A stretch of DNA of 64,000 nucleotides from Clostridia bacterium (GCA_017625065.1 JAGALS010000016.1:1-64000); one strand, 5' to 3'; positions 16,116-24,969 are shown, numbered from the stretch's first letter. Numbers and translations are program-made. The notes: a model not told the origin generated them from the sequence alone.

Positions 16116-17276
16116 TCAAAAATAGAATGCCGTTTCGGGCGGACGGATGTCGGTCAGAGCACCCGTATAATGGCGCAACGTGTGCACCGTATAAGGGTGC
16201 TTCAGGCATTCCTCTTCGTTTATTTCAATGCCAAGACCGGGCTTGTCGGGGATCTTGATATACCCGTCCCTGTATTCCAAGCTTTCGTTTGTCACGTCGG
16301 CACGCCAGGTCACGTCGCTGTACATGATCTCCAGGATCGAGAAGTTGGGGCAGCAGGCGGCAAGCTGCAAGGTTGCCGCGTTGGCGACGGGCCCCGAGGG
16401 GTTGTGGGGCGCGAAGGGAATGTAATACGCCTCAGCAACGGCGGCGATCTTTTTCAGCTCCATAATGCCGCCCGCGTGGCTGATGTCGGGCTGGATATAG
16501 TCGGCGGCGCGCATCTCAAACAGCTCCTTGAAGGCGCGCAGGGTGTAAAGGCGTTCGCCCGCCGAGATCGCCACGGGCGATTTGTCGCGCACGGCCTTCA
16601 GCGCTTCCAAATTATCGGGCGGCACGGGCTCCTCGAAAAGCATAGGCTTAAATTGCTCCAATTCTTTCGCGATTTTGATACCCGTTGGCACGTTAAACCG
16701 TCCGTGACCCTCGATCAGAAGGTCGACCTTGTCGCCCACCGCTTCGCGCACGGCGGCGACACAGCGCAACGCTCTGTCAAGCTCCTCGTTGGAGATTTCC
16801 AGATAGGATTTGCCGAAGGGATCCCATTTCATCGCGGTGACACCGCGTTGCACGGCGAGCTTTGCCTTTTCACCAAACTCTTCGGGTGTTTTGGCACCCG
16901 AGAACCAACCGTTGACGTAGATGCGTACCTTGTCGTTCACCTTGCCGCCAAGCAGCTGGTAAACAGGTACGTTCAGATACTTTCCGAGAATATCCCACAA
17001 AGCCATTTCTACCGCCGACAGGGCTGACATCAGCACTGCGCCCCCGCGCCAATATGCGTCACGGTAAATGTCGTGATAGTGTTTTTCGATATCCAGCGGA
17101 TTTTTACCCACCAGATACTCCTTGATATGCTCCACGGCACCGATCAGCGCCTTTTCCTTGTATTCCAGCGTCGCCTCGCCCACGCCCGTGAGCCCCTCGT
17201 CGGTGTAGACCTTGACAAACACCCAATTGGTGCGGAAGCAGTCGACGGCGAATGTTTTGATGTCTGTAACCTTCAT
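16116..17276 (-). CDS. Sugar-acid dehydratase, enolase superfamily (D-galactonate dehydratase-like)
   Basis: The 386-residue protein belongs to the mandelate racemase/muconate lactonising group. The N-terminal capping domain includes YRDAYWRGGAVLMSALSAVEMALWDILGK. The barrel carries metal ligands in LIEGHGRF (around 195), FEEPVPPDN (around 222) and ISAGERLYT (around 247), with a histidine in FAPHNPSGP near 305 as a catalytic candidate. Overall spacing fits galactonate- or mannonate-dehydratase members. It likely dehydrates an aldonic acid to a 2-keto-3-deoxy acid. Its stop is 10 bp before the SDR and its start three bases from GH16. Exact substrate is uncertain in this superfamily. Confidence 0.85.
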   Translation of the reverse strand: MKVTDIKTFAVDCFRTNWVFVKVYTDEGLTGVGEATLEYKEKALIGAVEHIKEYLVGKNPLDIEKHYHDIYRDAYWRGGAVLMSALSAVEMALWDILGKYLNVPVYQLLGGKVNDKVRIYVNGWFSGAKTPEEFGEKAKLAVQRGVTAMKWDPFGKSYLEISNEELDRALRCVAAVREAVGDKVDLLIEGHGRFNVPTGIKIAKELEQFKPMLFEEPVPPDNLEALKAVRDKSPVAISAGERLYTLRAFKELFEMRAADYIQPDISHAGGIMELKKIAAVAEAYYIPFAPHNPSGPVANAATLQLAACCPNFSILEIMYSDVTWRADVTNESLEYRDGYIKIPDKPGLGIEINEEECLKHPYTVHTLRHYTGALTDIRPPETAFYF

Positions 17277-17278
17277 TT

Positions 17279-18100
17279 TTACTCCTTAATATCGAATACG
17301 CGCACGTGATCTACAATAAACTGATCCCCGACCTTGGCGGTGGCGATCGCCTCCTCGGTGGGACGGTGATCCTCGTGACGGTAGCCCTTTGTTTCGGTTG
17401 AAATGAGAATAAACTGCTCGATTCCCGATACGAACTCGGTTGTGATACCGTTCTCGACACCGTCTACATAGAACACATACTTATCGGGTAGCCACAAAAG
17501 ACCGAAGTGGTGGAATTCTGTCTGATCGACCGTCATACCGCCTACCTTGCGGTTTTTCATATCCAGACCGTAGCCGCCTGTGAATACGTTGTGGTGATGG
17601 ATCTTACCGGGCTTAAAGCATTCCATCACGTCTATTTCGCTACCCGTCAGCTTGGGGTCAAGAGAAGCGCCGATGATGGGGGATTGGATCCAGAATGCCG
17701 ACCACCAGCCGGGGAGCTGCTGGAGCTTGCAGTAGCATTCGTAATAACCGTATTTGTGGGTGAATTTGTTTTCGTGAAGCTTGCCGATGTTCCATTGCAG
17801 ATGCTCACGACCGAAGGTGGTCTTTTCCACGGGCTGATCCATAAAGTTGTAGCCGGTCTGGAGCTGGGAGGAAACGATCTCGCCGTTTTCCTCAAAAATA
17901 CTGAAAACAGCACACCCGTTCTCAATTTTTACGCCCTTGTCGGTCCAGGCGGGATGGCGCTTGCCCATCATGCAAAGACGGTAATCCCATTTGCTTGTAT
18001 CCAGCGTGTCGCCGTCAAATTCATCTGACCAAACAAGCTCAAAATCGTATCCGTCGGGCAGAAGGCTGGGGGTGTGATCTTTCACTTCGAATTTTTGCAT
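17279..18100 (-). CDS. Glycoside hydrolase family 16 enzyme without a signal peptide
   Basis: The 273-residue protein shows the GH16 pattern: FELVWSDEFDGDTLDTSKW at the N-terminus and the catalytic E-I-D-V-M-E near residues 150-158 (nucleophile and acid/base glutamates). GH16 enzymes cleave beta-1,3/1,4-glucans or galactans. I chose the ATG at 18100, which has GAGGTAAGAAAA upstream; the frame remains open for 50 codons beyond it but without a ribosome site. No signal peptide is present, so it would act inside the cell, which is unusual for the family. Specificity (laminarin, agar, porphyran or other) cannot be assigned. Confidence 0.88.
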   Translation of the reverse strand: MQKFEVKDHTPSLLPDGYDFELVWSDEFDGDTLDTSKWDYRLCMMGKRHPAWTDKGVKIENGCAVFSIFEENGEIVSSQLQTGYNFMDQPVEKTTFGREHLQWNIGKLHENKFTHKYGYYECYCKLQQLPGWWSAFWIQSPIIGASLDPKLTGSEIDVMECFKPGKIHHHNVFTGGYGLDMKNRKVGGMTVDQTEFHHFGLLWLPDKYVFYVDGVENGITTEFVSGIEQFILISTETKGYRHEDHRPTEEAIATAKVGDQFIVDHVRVFDIKE

Positions 18101-18110
18101 TTTTCTTACC

Positions 18111-18794
18111 TCACAATTTGATTTCTTTATAAACTTCGGGCAGCACACGGGGCTCTGCCTTGAAGATGTCGGGGGTGTGTTCATCAAACATTCCCACGTG
18201 CAGGGGAACTGCCACTTTGGCGCCGCTTGCGCGGAAAAAGCGCTCGGCATCCGCCACGTTCATATTGTTGCCGACACCGTTCACGGGCAAAAAGATGACG
18301 TCGATCCCACACGGAAGGTCGGCAAAGATCTTTTTGTTGTAAAGCGTGTCGCCCGTGACGTAATATGTTTTGCTTGTGTCAAGATCCTCGATGATCACGC
18401 CGATGGCGTGGGGGTCGCTGTGCTCGGCATAAACTGCCGAAAAACGCATTCCGTTAGCGGTCCACTCGCTGTGACGGTCAAACTGCACGTAGTTGTGACC
18501 GTTGCCGTGAGCTCGCGCCTTTTGCCAGACCGACGTGGGGCAGAGCACCAGCATCTGTTTATCCGTTTTGGCAAAGAAGCGCGGGGCGGTCTCGGGGTCA
18601 TAATGATCTAAGTGATCGTGCGTAAAAATCATCACGTCCGGGGTGATATCGAAAAATTGCTCCTCTACGGGAACGCGGCGGAAGTTCAGCGGATTGACCT
18701 TTACCACCGAGTTGGAAAGGTAGGGGTCGATCATCACCGTTTTGCCGTTTTTTTCAAGCAAAAGTCCTGCTTGTCCAAGCCAAGTGATCTTCAT
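18111..18794 (-). CDS. Metallo-beta-lactamase-fold hydrolase (UlaG/UPF0173-like)
   Basis: The 227-residue protein starts MKITWLGQAGLLLEKNGKTV and carries the metal motif THDHLDHYD (H-x-H-x-D-H) near residues 59-67, with later ligands in AEHSDPHA and VTGDT and a final HVGMFDEH. This is the pattern of UlaG-type lactonases and related metal-dependent hydrolases. In this operon a lactonase that opens an aldonolactone before the dehydratase step is a sensible guess, but the fold has many substrates. It is 10 bp from GH16 and 12 bp from the first gene. Confidence 0.82.
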   Translation of the reverse strand: MKITWLGQAGLLLEKNGKTVMIDPYLSNSVVKVNPLNFRRVPVEEQFFDITPDVMIFTHDHLDHYDPETAPRFFAKTDKQMLVLCPTSVWQKARAHGNGHNYVQFDRHSEWTANGMRFSAVYAEHSDPHAIGVIIEDLDTSKTYYVTGDTLYNKKIFADLPCGIDVIFLPVNGVGNNMNVADAERFFRASGAKVAVPLHVGMFDEHTPDIFKAEPRVLPEVYKEIKL

Positions 18795-18806
18795 TTTGAT
18801 TCTCCT

Positions 18807-20234
18807 TTATTGAAATAAGATCGCCAAAGGGCAGTCGGTGAGGGGCAGGTTCCTCAGGCGAACACCGCCAAAGCCCAGATCCTCGATCATAGCGTCGGGC
18901 AGAGCGTAGATGCTGCCGTCCCTCAGGTCAAGCAGGCGGATGGCATCATGCTTTTGTCCGAACACCTGCAAGGAAAGCGTACCCTCGTAGGTGGAGGTCA
19001 GCAGATCCACCGCGTTCCAATAGATCAGCGCTTTTGTGCCGTCGTCTAACGTAAAGGCGTCGATCTGCACCGTTTTATCGGTGCAATCCCTGCCGTTGAC
19101 GCGTTTGGAGGGGAGGCTTTCCAAACGGTAGGGGATCGTGCAGGGCTTGAAATCTCCCTTGAACAGAGACGCGAGCGTCGAGAGGGCGTAATAGGAGGGC
19201 TTTTCCCTGTATTCGCCGTTGGCGCGTCCGTCCTCGTCAAATTCGGCACCCAGCACACCGAAATAGCCAAAATCCATATAAGACGCTTTGTCGCCGACAC
19301 GCCCGTGGAGCGCCTCCATCATATCCATTGTCGAAAAGTAAGAGGTGAAGACCACGTCCTCGGCAAGATCGCAAACAAGTCCGCGCAAAAGTGCCTTGAT
19401 CTGCTTTTCGGGGGTCCAGGCAAAGCCCTTCATGGCGCCGTTGCCGTCACTGCGGGATTGTGCGCCCGTTTCTCCCTGTACCAGCCCGATCCTTGGGTTA
19501 TAGAGATCAAGCAAACGCCGTAGCTGACGGGCGCCTTGACGGCGCTTGGCCTCGTCGGGGGAATAAGCATGGAAGGAGACCAGATCGATATACTTGTAAA
19601 GTCCCGTCGCAAGTGCGCGATTGACGTATTCCAGATCACCCACGCGAGACAGAGCAAATCCCATCACAAGAGCGTCCTTGTCTGCTTTTTTGATAGCGAT
19701 GGCGGTCTTGCAAGCAAATTCGCCGTACTCGGTGGCGTTACGAATATGGTCGATCTTTTCGTTTTCGCAATGCCACCAGGAGTAATCGCAGTCGGGCTCG
19801 TTCCAGATCTCAAAAATTGAAACACGTCCTTTAAAATGCGCGACCGTGGCGCTGACGTAGGCGAGCCACGCATCCATTTCGCGCTCGGTGGAAATGGGCG
19901 GACAGCCCACGGCGCCAAACCTGAGCCTTGCAAGCTCGGTGTAGATGGGGTTACCGTAGCACAGGCAGATCCAAGGCTCCATGCCGCGGGATCGAAGGTT
20001 GTCTACGATCGCATCCAACCATGCGAAGTCGTATACGCCTTCGCTTTTTTCGGTGCGCGCCCATCCCGATTGGATGCGGATCTTTTTGACGCCGATCCGA
20101 GCTACCTTATCATACGCTTTTTCGGGATCGAACACATCACGGTCCAGCTTTTCGAATCCAATGCCGATGCGTGAGCGGGGGATGTCCGCCGCGGTATAGG
20201 TGGGCAATTTGCCCTCATAATGCAATCTTTCCAT
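18807..20234 (-). CDS. Clan GH-A glycoside hydrolase (GH39-like)
   Basis: The 475-residue protein is a TIM-barrel glycosidase: GVKKIRIQSGWARTEKSEGV early, the acid/base in FEIWNEPDCDYSWW near residue 170, and the candidate nucleophile in LVQGETGAQ near 278. The NEP motif and layout resemble GH39 beta-xylosidases/iduronidases, though the family number is my judgement. No signal peptide is seen. The start at 20234 has AAAGGAGC upstream; a longer frame to 20291 overlaps the promoter region. It is the first gene of the operon and faces the AraC regulator across 133 bp. Confidence 0.78.
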   Translation of the reverse strand: MERLHYEGKLPTYTAADIPRSRIGIGFEKLDRDVFDPEKAYDKVARIGVKKIRIQSGWARTEKSEGVYDFAWLDAIVDNLRSRGMEPWICLCYGNPIYTELARLRFGAVGCPPISTEREMDAWLAYVSATVAHFKGRVSIFEIWNEPDCDYSWWHCENEKIDHIRNATEYGEFACKTAIAIKKADKDALVMGFALSRVGDLEYVNRALATGLYKYIDLVSFHAYSPDEAKRRQGARQLRRLLDLYNPRIGLVQGETGAQSRSDGNGAMKGFAWTPEKQIKALLRGLVCDLAEDVVFTSYFSTMDMMEALHGRVGDKASYMDFGYFGVLGAEFDEDGRANGEYREKPSYYALSTLASLFKGDFKPCTIPYRLESLPSKRVNGRDCTDKTVQIDAFTLDDGTKALIYWNAVDLLTSTYEGTLSLQVFGQKHDAIRLLDLRDGSIYALPDAMIEDLGFGGVRLRNLPLTDCPLAILFQ

Positions 20235-20243
20235 AAAAGCTCC

Positions 20244-20295
20244 TTTACAAACCCGATTTGATATGCTATAATGATAGTGCTTTTTTATCATTATA
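20244..20295. promoter_or_regulatory. Divergent promoter region with a 9-bp inverted repeat
   Basis: For the plus-strand regulator, TTTACA (20244-20249) and TATAAT (20267-20272) have a 17-bp spacer. For the operon on the minus strand a TATAAT (complement of 20290-20295) has only a weak -35 (TACCTT). The perfect inverted repeat ATAATGATA/TATCATTAT (20268-20276 and 20286-20294) covers both -10 elements, so a regulator bound there would affect both directions. A weak -35 on the operon side fits activator dependence. Confidence 0.65.
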
Positions 20296-20367
20296 TCATT
20301 GATTTATCAGTAAAGGTAGTCATATATTACTTTGTTTTTGTCATAATCTTACGATTGGAGAGGAAAA

Positions 20368-21180
20368 ATGTATCTGCCAAAGGAAGATCTGCAATGCGGC
20401 GTTTTTGATAGCACGATCCTGCGCCGTGGGCACGTGAAAAGTCAGGATCGCAGAGTGGTCTATTATGAGCTGGAGCTGTTTCATACGGCAGGCGGTACAA
20501 GCTACGTTGAAGAAGGGTACTACCCCACGCGTCGCGGGATGTTACTTTGCGCAAAGCCGGGGCAGATCCGCCATAGCGATTTCCCCGTACGGTGCAGCTT
20601 TTTGCGTATCAAGGCAGGGCTTGATGCCGACGTTGACCGTTTGTTATCGGCTGCACCGGATTGCTTTTATATCGAAGATGATGACAAAATCGAGGAGTTG
20701 ATGGGGCTGCTTGCCAAGATGGGCTCTTACTCTGTTAGTTCGGCATCGCAAGAGCTCAATACAATGCGCATGAATGCGGGACTTATGGAGATCCTTTACC
20801 GCTGTATGAGATTGTGGCAGGGATCGCATGAGACGGTGGTCGAGCAGTCTGTCAATCAGATCGTGCGGGATGCTTATGAATATATTAATGAAAACTTTTC
20901 CGGTGATTGCGCATTGAAGGATATTGCAAATGCGCTGCATATCTCCCCGAACCATCTGCACACGATGTTTCGGCAAAGCACGGGCAGCACACCCTATGAA
21001 ACGGTTAGCCAAAGGCGCATTGAAAAAGCAAAAAAGCTGATCGTCACGGGGGAAATGACAATGTCACAGATCGCGCTTGAAACGGGATTTTGCTCTCAAT
21101 CGCATTTCAACAAGGTTTTTAAAGAGAAAACGGGGCAGACACCGATCGCTTACCGTCGATCGCTGCTGGAGGAGTATTAA
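20368..21180 (+). CDS. AraC-family transcriptional regulator
   Basis: The 270-residue protein has an N-terminal cupin-like sensor domain (residues 1-150) and a C-terminal double helix-turn-helix: ALKDIANALHISPNHLHTMFRQSTGSTP and MTMSQIALETGFCSQSHFNKVFKEKTGQTP, ending in IAYRR. It is divergent from the five-gene carbohydrate operon and is most likely its activator, responding to a sugar. GATTGGAGAGG precedes the ATG at 20368. It has its own terminator immediately after the stop. Confidence 0.92.
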   Translation: MYLPKEDLQCGVFDSTILRRGHVKSQDRRVVYYELELFHTAGGTSYVEEGYYPTRRGMLLCAKPGQIRHSDFPVRCSFLRIKAGLDADVDRLLSAAPDCFYIEDDDKIEELMGLLAKMGSYSVSSASQELNTMRMNAGLMEILYRCMRLWQGSHETVVEQSVNQIVRDAYEYINENFSGDCALKDIANALHISPNHLHTMFRQSTGSTPYETVSQRRIEKAKKLIVTGEMTMSQIALETGFCSQSHFNKVFKEKTGQTPIAYRRSLLEEY

Positions 21181-21183
21181 AAA

Positions 21184-21217
21184 GGTGCTTGCGGCATTTT
21201 GCCGCAAGCACCTTTTT
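21184..21217. terminator. Terminator after the AraC regulator
   Basis: A 12-bp perfect stem GGTGCTTGCGGC/GCCGCAAGCACC (21184-21195 and 21201-21212) is followed by TTTTT and preceded by AAAAA, so it can also end the convergent ABC operon that stops at 21236. Confidence 0.92.
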
Positions 21218-21235
21218 ACGTAAAGAAGCGTGTGA

Positions 21236-21985
21236 TCACGCCTTGAAAAAATATACTGTTTTCTCACCCCGTTTGGCGGTATATCGCGTTAAACCAAACG
21301 AATTTTCAGGCACGTTCTGCTCCAACGCTTCGCGCGGTGTGCCGCAAAAGGCAAGTGCGGCATCACGGATCACCGCCACGCGGTCGGCGATCCGCAAGGC
21401 ATCGGAAACGTCGTGCATCACAAGCAAAATCGTTTTACCCCGATTCCGTTCGCGTCCCAAAATATCAAAAAAGTGTGCGGTGAAGGAAAGATCCATATAT
21501 GTGGTCGGTTCATCCAGCAAAAGGATCGGGGTGTCCTGCGTGAGGAGCATCGCGAGAAACACCTTTTGGCGCTCGCCGCCGGAGAGGGTACAGACGGGGC
21601 GGTCGGCAAGTGCCGAAAGCCCCATTTCGGCGATCCGTTCGTCTACCCTTGCCCATTCCGAGGCGCCAAGACGGGTGGCGTGCGGCGCATAGCCGAGCGC
21701 TACGGTCTCGCGCACTGTGAGAGTTGGGGCGGGGAGGTGTTGGGGAAGCATCGAGATCAGCCGTCCGCGCGAAGCGGCGGAAAGCGCAGAAAGATCGGTT
21801 TTGTCACAAAAAATCTTACCCGTACAGGGGATTTCTTGCATTGCCGCGCGCAAAAGTGTGCTTTTTCCGCACCCGTTTTGCCCCAAAAGCACGGTGATCT
21901 CACCACTGCCTGCCGTGAAGGAAATATCCCGCAGGACGGTGCGTGCTTTTCCGTATTGAACGGTGACATTAGAAAATTCAAGCAT
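21236..21985 (-). CDS. Iron/cobalamin-type ABC transporter ATP-binding protein
   Basis: The 249-residue ATPase has Walker A GQNGCGKSTL near residues 33-42, signature LSGGERQKV near 131, and Walker B ILLLDEPTTYMD near 151-162. It matches the FecE/FhuC/BtuD group that powers import of ferric siderophores, haem or cobalamin. I start it at the ATG at 21985, which overlaps the end of the permease gene by 8 bp; the frame extends upstream to 22099 inside the permease without a ribosome site. Substrate is unknown. Confidence 0.88.
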   Translation of the reverse strand: MLEFSNVTVQYGKARTVLRDISFTAGSGEITVLLGQNGCGKSTLLRAAMQEIPCTGKIFCDKTDLSALSAASRGRLISMLPQHLPAPTLTVRETVALGYAPHATRLGASEWARVDERIAEMGLSALADRPVCTLSGGERQKVFLAMLLTQDTPILLLDEPTTYMDLSFTAHFFDILGRERNRGKTILLVMHDVSDALRIADRVAVIRDAALAFCGTPREALEQNVPENSFGLTRYTAKRGEKTVYFFKA

Positions 21986-22970
21986 GGCGTTTCCTCCCGA
22001 GCAGCAATGAAAGAAAGAATGGAACACCGAGCAGCGCTGTGAAGATGCCGACGGGGATCTCGGTGGGGGAGAACAGCACTCTGCCAAAGAGATCGGCAAG
22101 CAGCAATAGCACTGCGCCGCCGACGGGCGAGAGCAGGATCTCGCGCCTTGCGTTGCCGCGCGTCAGCTTGCGCGCGATATGGGGAACAAGCAATCCCACA
22201 AAGCCGAGCAGTCCCGCAAAGGATACCGCCGCCGCGGCAGATGCCGCCGCAAGCACGAGCGCGAAAAGTCGCACGCGCTTCACCGAAACGCCGAGCGAGT
22301 GTGCAAGACTGTCTCCAAGGCAAAACAGCTCCAGCTTGCGCGAAAGCAGCAGCGCGCCAATAAAGCAAATCAAAATGATGGGAATGGGGAAGTAGAGCTC
22401 GCGCAGTGTCACGCCCTGTAACCCCCCGATCGAAAAGCCCGTGTATGAGGCGAGAAGATCGTCGTCCAGAACAGAAAAGAAGGAAATGCCCGCGCCAAAG
22501 AGCGCCGAAAAGGCAACACCGCACAGCACAACTGCTGTTTTGTCAAGTCCCACCTTGTGCGACAGCGCAAGGATGCCTGCCGCACTCAGCATCGCGCCCG
22601 CGAAGGCGGCGAAGGGGGTCAGCGCGAATGCCGAGGGAAAAAGCGCGAGGGAAAGCATCACAAAAAAGCCTGCTCCCGCGTTGATGCCGATGATGTTCGG
22701 CGCCGCGAGGGGATTGTCGGTCGCTCGCTGCAACAGCGTGCCCGACAGCGCCAACCCCGCGCCCGCAAAAGCGCCTGCCAGCATACGGGGCAGACGGATG
22801 GCGCGTAAGATTACCGATGCGCTTTTGTATCCTTCTTTTCTGAATATTCCGCCGAAAAATTCGGCATTCGTCAGATAGGTGCTGCCGAATCGCAGCGAAA
22901 GTAACAGAGAAACAAGCAATAAAAGAAGCGCGCCGCCGAATAGGGCGGCATCCCGCCGTTTTTGATTCAT
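21978..22970 (-). CDS. FecCD-family ABC transporter permease
   Basis: The 330-residue permease has about ten hydrophobic segments and the family motifs RLPRMLAGAFAGAGLALSG near residues 55-75, NPLAAPNIIGINAGAGFFV near 90, and the ATPase-coupling region GLLGFVGLLVPHIARKLTR near 250. It is the single membrane component of the system. GGAGCGTGATCGC precedes the ATG. It lies between the solute-binding lipoprotein and the ATPase. Confidence 0.9.
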   Translation of the reverse strand: MNQKRRDAALFGGALLLLLVSLLLSLRFGSTYLTNAEFFGGIFRKEGYKSASVILRAIRLPRMLAGAFAGAGLALSGTLLQRATDNPLAAPNIIGINAGAGFFVMLSLALFPSAFALTPFAAFAGAMLSAAGILALSHKVGLDKTAVVLCGVAFSALFGAGISFFSVLDDDLLASYTGFSIGGLQGVTLRELYFPIPIILICFIGALLLSRKLELFCLGDSLAHSLGVSVKRVRLFALVLAAASAAAAVSFAGLLGFVGLLVPHIARKLTRGNARREILLSPVGGAVLLLLADLFGRVLFSPTEIPVGIFTALLGVPFFLSLLLGRKRHA

Positions 22971-22991
22971 GCGATCACGCTCCTTTTTGTG

Positions 22992-23927
22992 TTATTGATC
23001 GGCGTTCAATGCCGCCACTTCGTTTGCAAGATGATCGTAGGCATCTGCCCAAGCACCGCATGGCTTGTAGTGAAACAGGTTCTTTGGTAAATAGCTCCAT
23101 TTCGCCTTTTGTACGGCACTCAGCGACTGCCATTCTGCATTTTGCAGCATTTGTGTAACGTAAGCCTTTGAAGCTTCCTCGTCACCCATTGCGGTAAAGA
23201 AGATGTAGTCGGGGTTTTCGGCTAAAATGACTTCCATCGCAAGCCCATCCAAAAGCAGAGGTGCCGCATCCGCGATGTTCACGGCTCCAAGCTCGGTGAG
23301 CATTGCGGCGGCGAAATGATCGGTGCTACCCTTTGCCTTGACCGAGCGCGCCGACGAGCCTGCGCGGATAAAGAGGATGCGCTTGCCCGAAAGCGGCTTC
23401 TCGGCAAGCAGCGCATCAATGCGCGTTTGCTGTGCCGTGCCAAGCGCTTCATAAAGGTCGGGACGGCCTGTTAATTCGGTGCAGATCTTCAGCACGTTGA
23501 GGTAGTCCGCAAAGCATTCGACACGAAATTCCGCAACCGTGATGCCATTTTCGCGCAAAAAAGCGGCACATTCGCGTTGCGCTTCGATATCGGCGGAGGT
23601 GATCACAAGGTCGGGGGCGGCGGCGATCAACGCCTCGCGGTCGATCGTTTTTCCCGCACCCGCATCCACCAAAACGGTGTCGGCGGAAGCTAGTCCGCGC
23701 TCAACCGTTTCGCCTACCGTGACGGCCAGCGAGCCGCCCGCTGACACCCAAATATCGGCAAGCGAGGAAAACAGCACCGCCACGCGCTGCGGCTTCGACA
23801 CGGTCACGGTGTATCCTGCGCTATCGGTGAAGGTGTGGCTTGCCGACGGCGTGTCGTTTTTTGGCGAGCAAGCCGCAAGCAAGCAAAGGGAAAGGCACAG
23901 GCAAAGAAAATTACAGAGCTTTCGCAA
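22992..23927 (-). CDS. FepB/BtuF-type solute-binding lipoprotein
   Basis: The 311-residue protein starts with a short basic stretch, a hydrophobic core and the lipobox LLAACS (Cys at about residue 20), so it is membrane-anchored outside. The mature part has the class III binding-protein pattern: TDSAGYTVTVSKPQRVAVL, a long linker helix, and DLVITSADIEAQ. Ligands of this class are ferric siderophores, haem or cobalamin. The start is an unusual TTG at 23925-23927, inside the last codons of the upstream reductase-like gene (17-bp overlap), with AGGAAGAGA upstream. Coupled translation is likely. Confidence 0.85.
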   Translation of the reverse strand: MRKLCNFLCLCLSLCLLAACSPKNDTPSASHTFTDSAGYTVTVSKPQRVAVLFSSLADIWVSAGGSLAVTVGETVERGLASADTVLVDAGAGKTIDREALIAAAPDLVITSADIEAQRECAAFLRENGITVAEFRVECFADYLNVLKICTELTGRPDLYEALGTAQQTRIDALLAEKPLSGKRILFIRAGSSARSVKAKGSTDHFAAAMLTELGAVNIADAAPLLLDGLAMEVILAENPDYIFFTAMGDEEASKAYVTQMLQNAEWQSLSAVQKAKWSYLPKNLFHYKPCGAWADAYDHLANEVAALNADQ

Positions 23928-24858
23928 GGATCTCTTCCTTTCTATTCAGCAGCTCGTCGGAAAGCAGAAGCTGCTCGGCCTTGTCCATACCGATGCGCGC
24001 AAGGGTATCGGCAAAGCGCTCACCGGCGGTGCCGAGATCGCGGAAGAGCAGGATCGCCTTTTCTACAGCGGCAAGCACCTCTTCCTCGGAGGTGAACAGA
24101 TGCGAGAGCGCCACGCCGCGTGCGACTCGCTTGCCCCATCTGCCGCCCAACGTCACGCGGTAGCCGTGCTCGTACGCGAGCGCTCCCACGTGGCAGGCGC
24201 GCACACAGCGACCGCAGCCGTTGCAATCGGTCGTCGCGCAAACGTATTTGCCGTCTTCAATATGGCAAGCATCCACGGGGCAGGCCTTCGCGCACGCGCC
24301 GCAGCCCACGCATTTTTCGGCGTTCAAGACGGGCACCCACTGACCGATGATGCCGACATCGTTGATGTCGGGCTTCACGCAGTTGTTGGGGCAGCCGCCC
24401 ACGGCGATCTTGAATTTGTGGGGCAGCTTGACACCGTGATAGCCCTTATAATATAGATGATGGATCTTTTCGGAAAGCCCGTACGTGTCGATCAGACCGA
24501 ACACGCAGGAGGTACCCTTGCAGGAAACGACGGGGCGCACACGAGGACCCGTGCCGCCGGGCTCCAAGTCGTATTTTGAAAGAAATGCGGTGAATGCTTC
24601 AATATTTTCAAAGGGAATACCCTGTACTTCAATATTCATACGCGAGGTCAGCGCGACCTCGCCCGAGCCAAAGCTTTTTGCGGCATCGGCGATGGCTTGG
24701 AGCTTGTCTGCGGTGAGCTTGCCGTTGCCCGTTACCACACGGCATTGAAAGCAGTTTGCGGTGCGCTTGTCGCGCAGGAAGCCAAGCCCCTTCACGCGGG
24801 CAACGTCGGCTGCGGGTACGGAGCATTTGGGATATTGATCGGGGTTATACTGTGTCAT
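23911..24858 (-). CDS. Sirohaem/4Fe-4S sulfite- or nitrite-reductase-like protein with ferredoxin domain
   Basis: The 315-residue protein resembles the AsrC type of one-module reductases. An N-terminal ferredoxin-like half domain (KGLGFLRDKRTANCFQCRVV) leads to the sirohaem/iron-sulfur cysteines in VVSCKGTSCVFG (C-x4-C) and GGCPNNCVKP (C-x3-C). Inserted after these are two 4Fe-4S ferredoxin motifs, CVGCGACAKACP and CNGCGRCVRACH. Start is ATG at 24858 with AGGAGAACTC upstream; the frame stays open to 25041 but without support. It is the first gene of an operon with an iron-type importer. No other sulfite reductase subunit is nearby, so the electron acceptor is open. Confidence 0.75.
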   Translation of the reverse strand: MTQYNPDQYPKCSVPAADVARVKGLGFLRDKRTANCFQCRVVTGNGKLTADKLQAIADAAKSFGSGEVALTSRMNIEVQGIPFENIEAFTAFLSKYDLEPGGTGPRVRPVVSCKGTSCVFGLIDTYGLSEKIHHLYYKGYHGVKLPHKFKIAVGGCPNNCVKPDINDVGIIGQWVPVLNAEKCVGCGACAKACPVDACHIEDGKYVCATTDCNGCGRCVRACHVGALAYEHGYRVTLGGRWGKRVARGVALSHLFTSEEEVLAAVEKAILLFRDLGTAGERFADTLARIGMDKAEQLLLSDELLNRKEEILAKAL

Positions 24859-24969
24859 AAGAGTTCTCCTTGAAAAAATAAGTGGATTTTTGGCGTTTTG
24901 TGCAAAAAGAACACCAAAATCATTATAACACCGCAAACTTTTGTTGTCAAGAAACAAAAAACACAAAAG

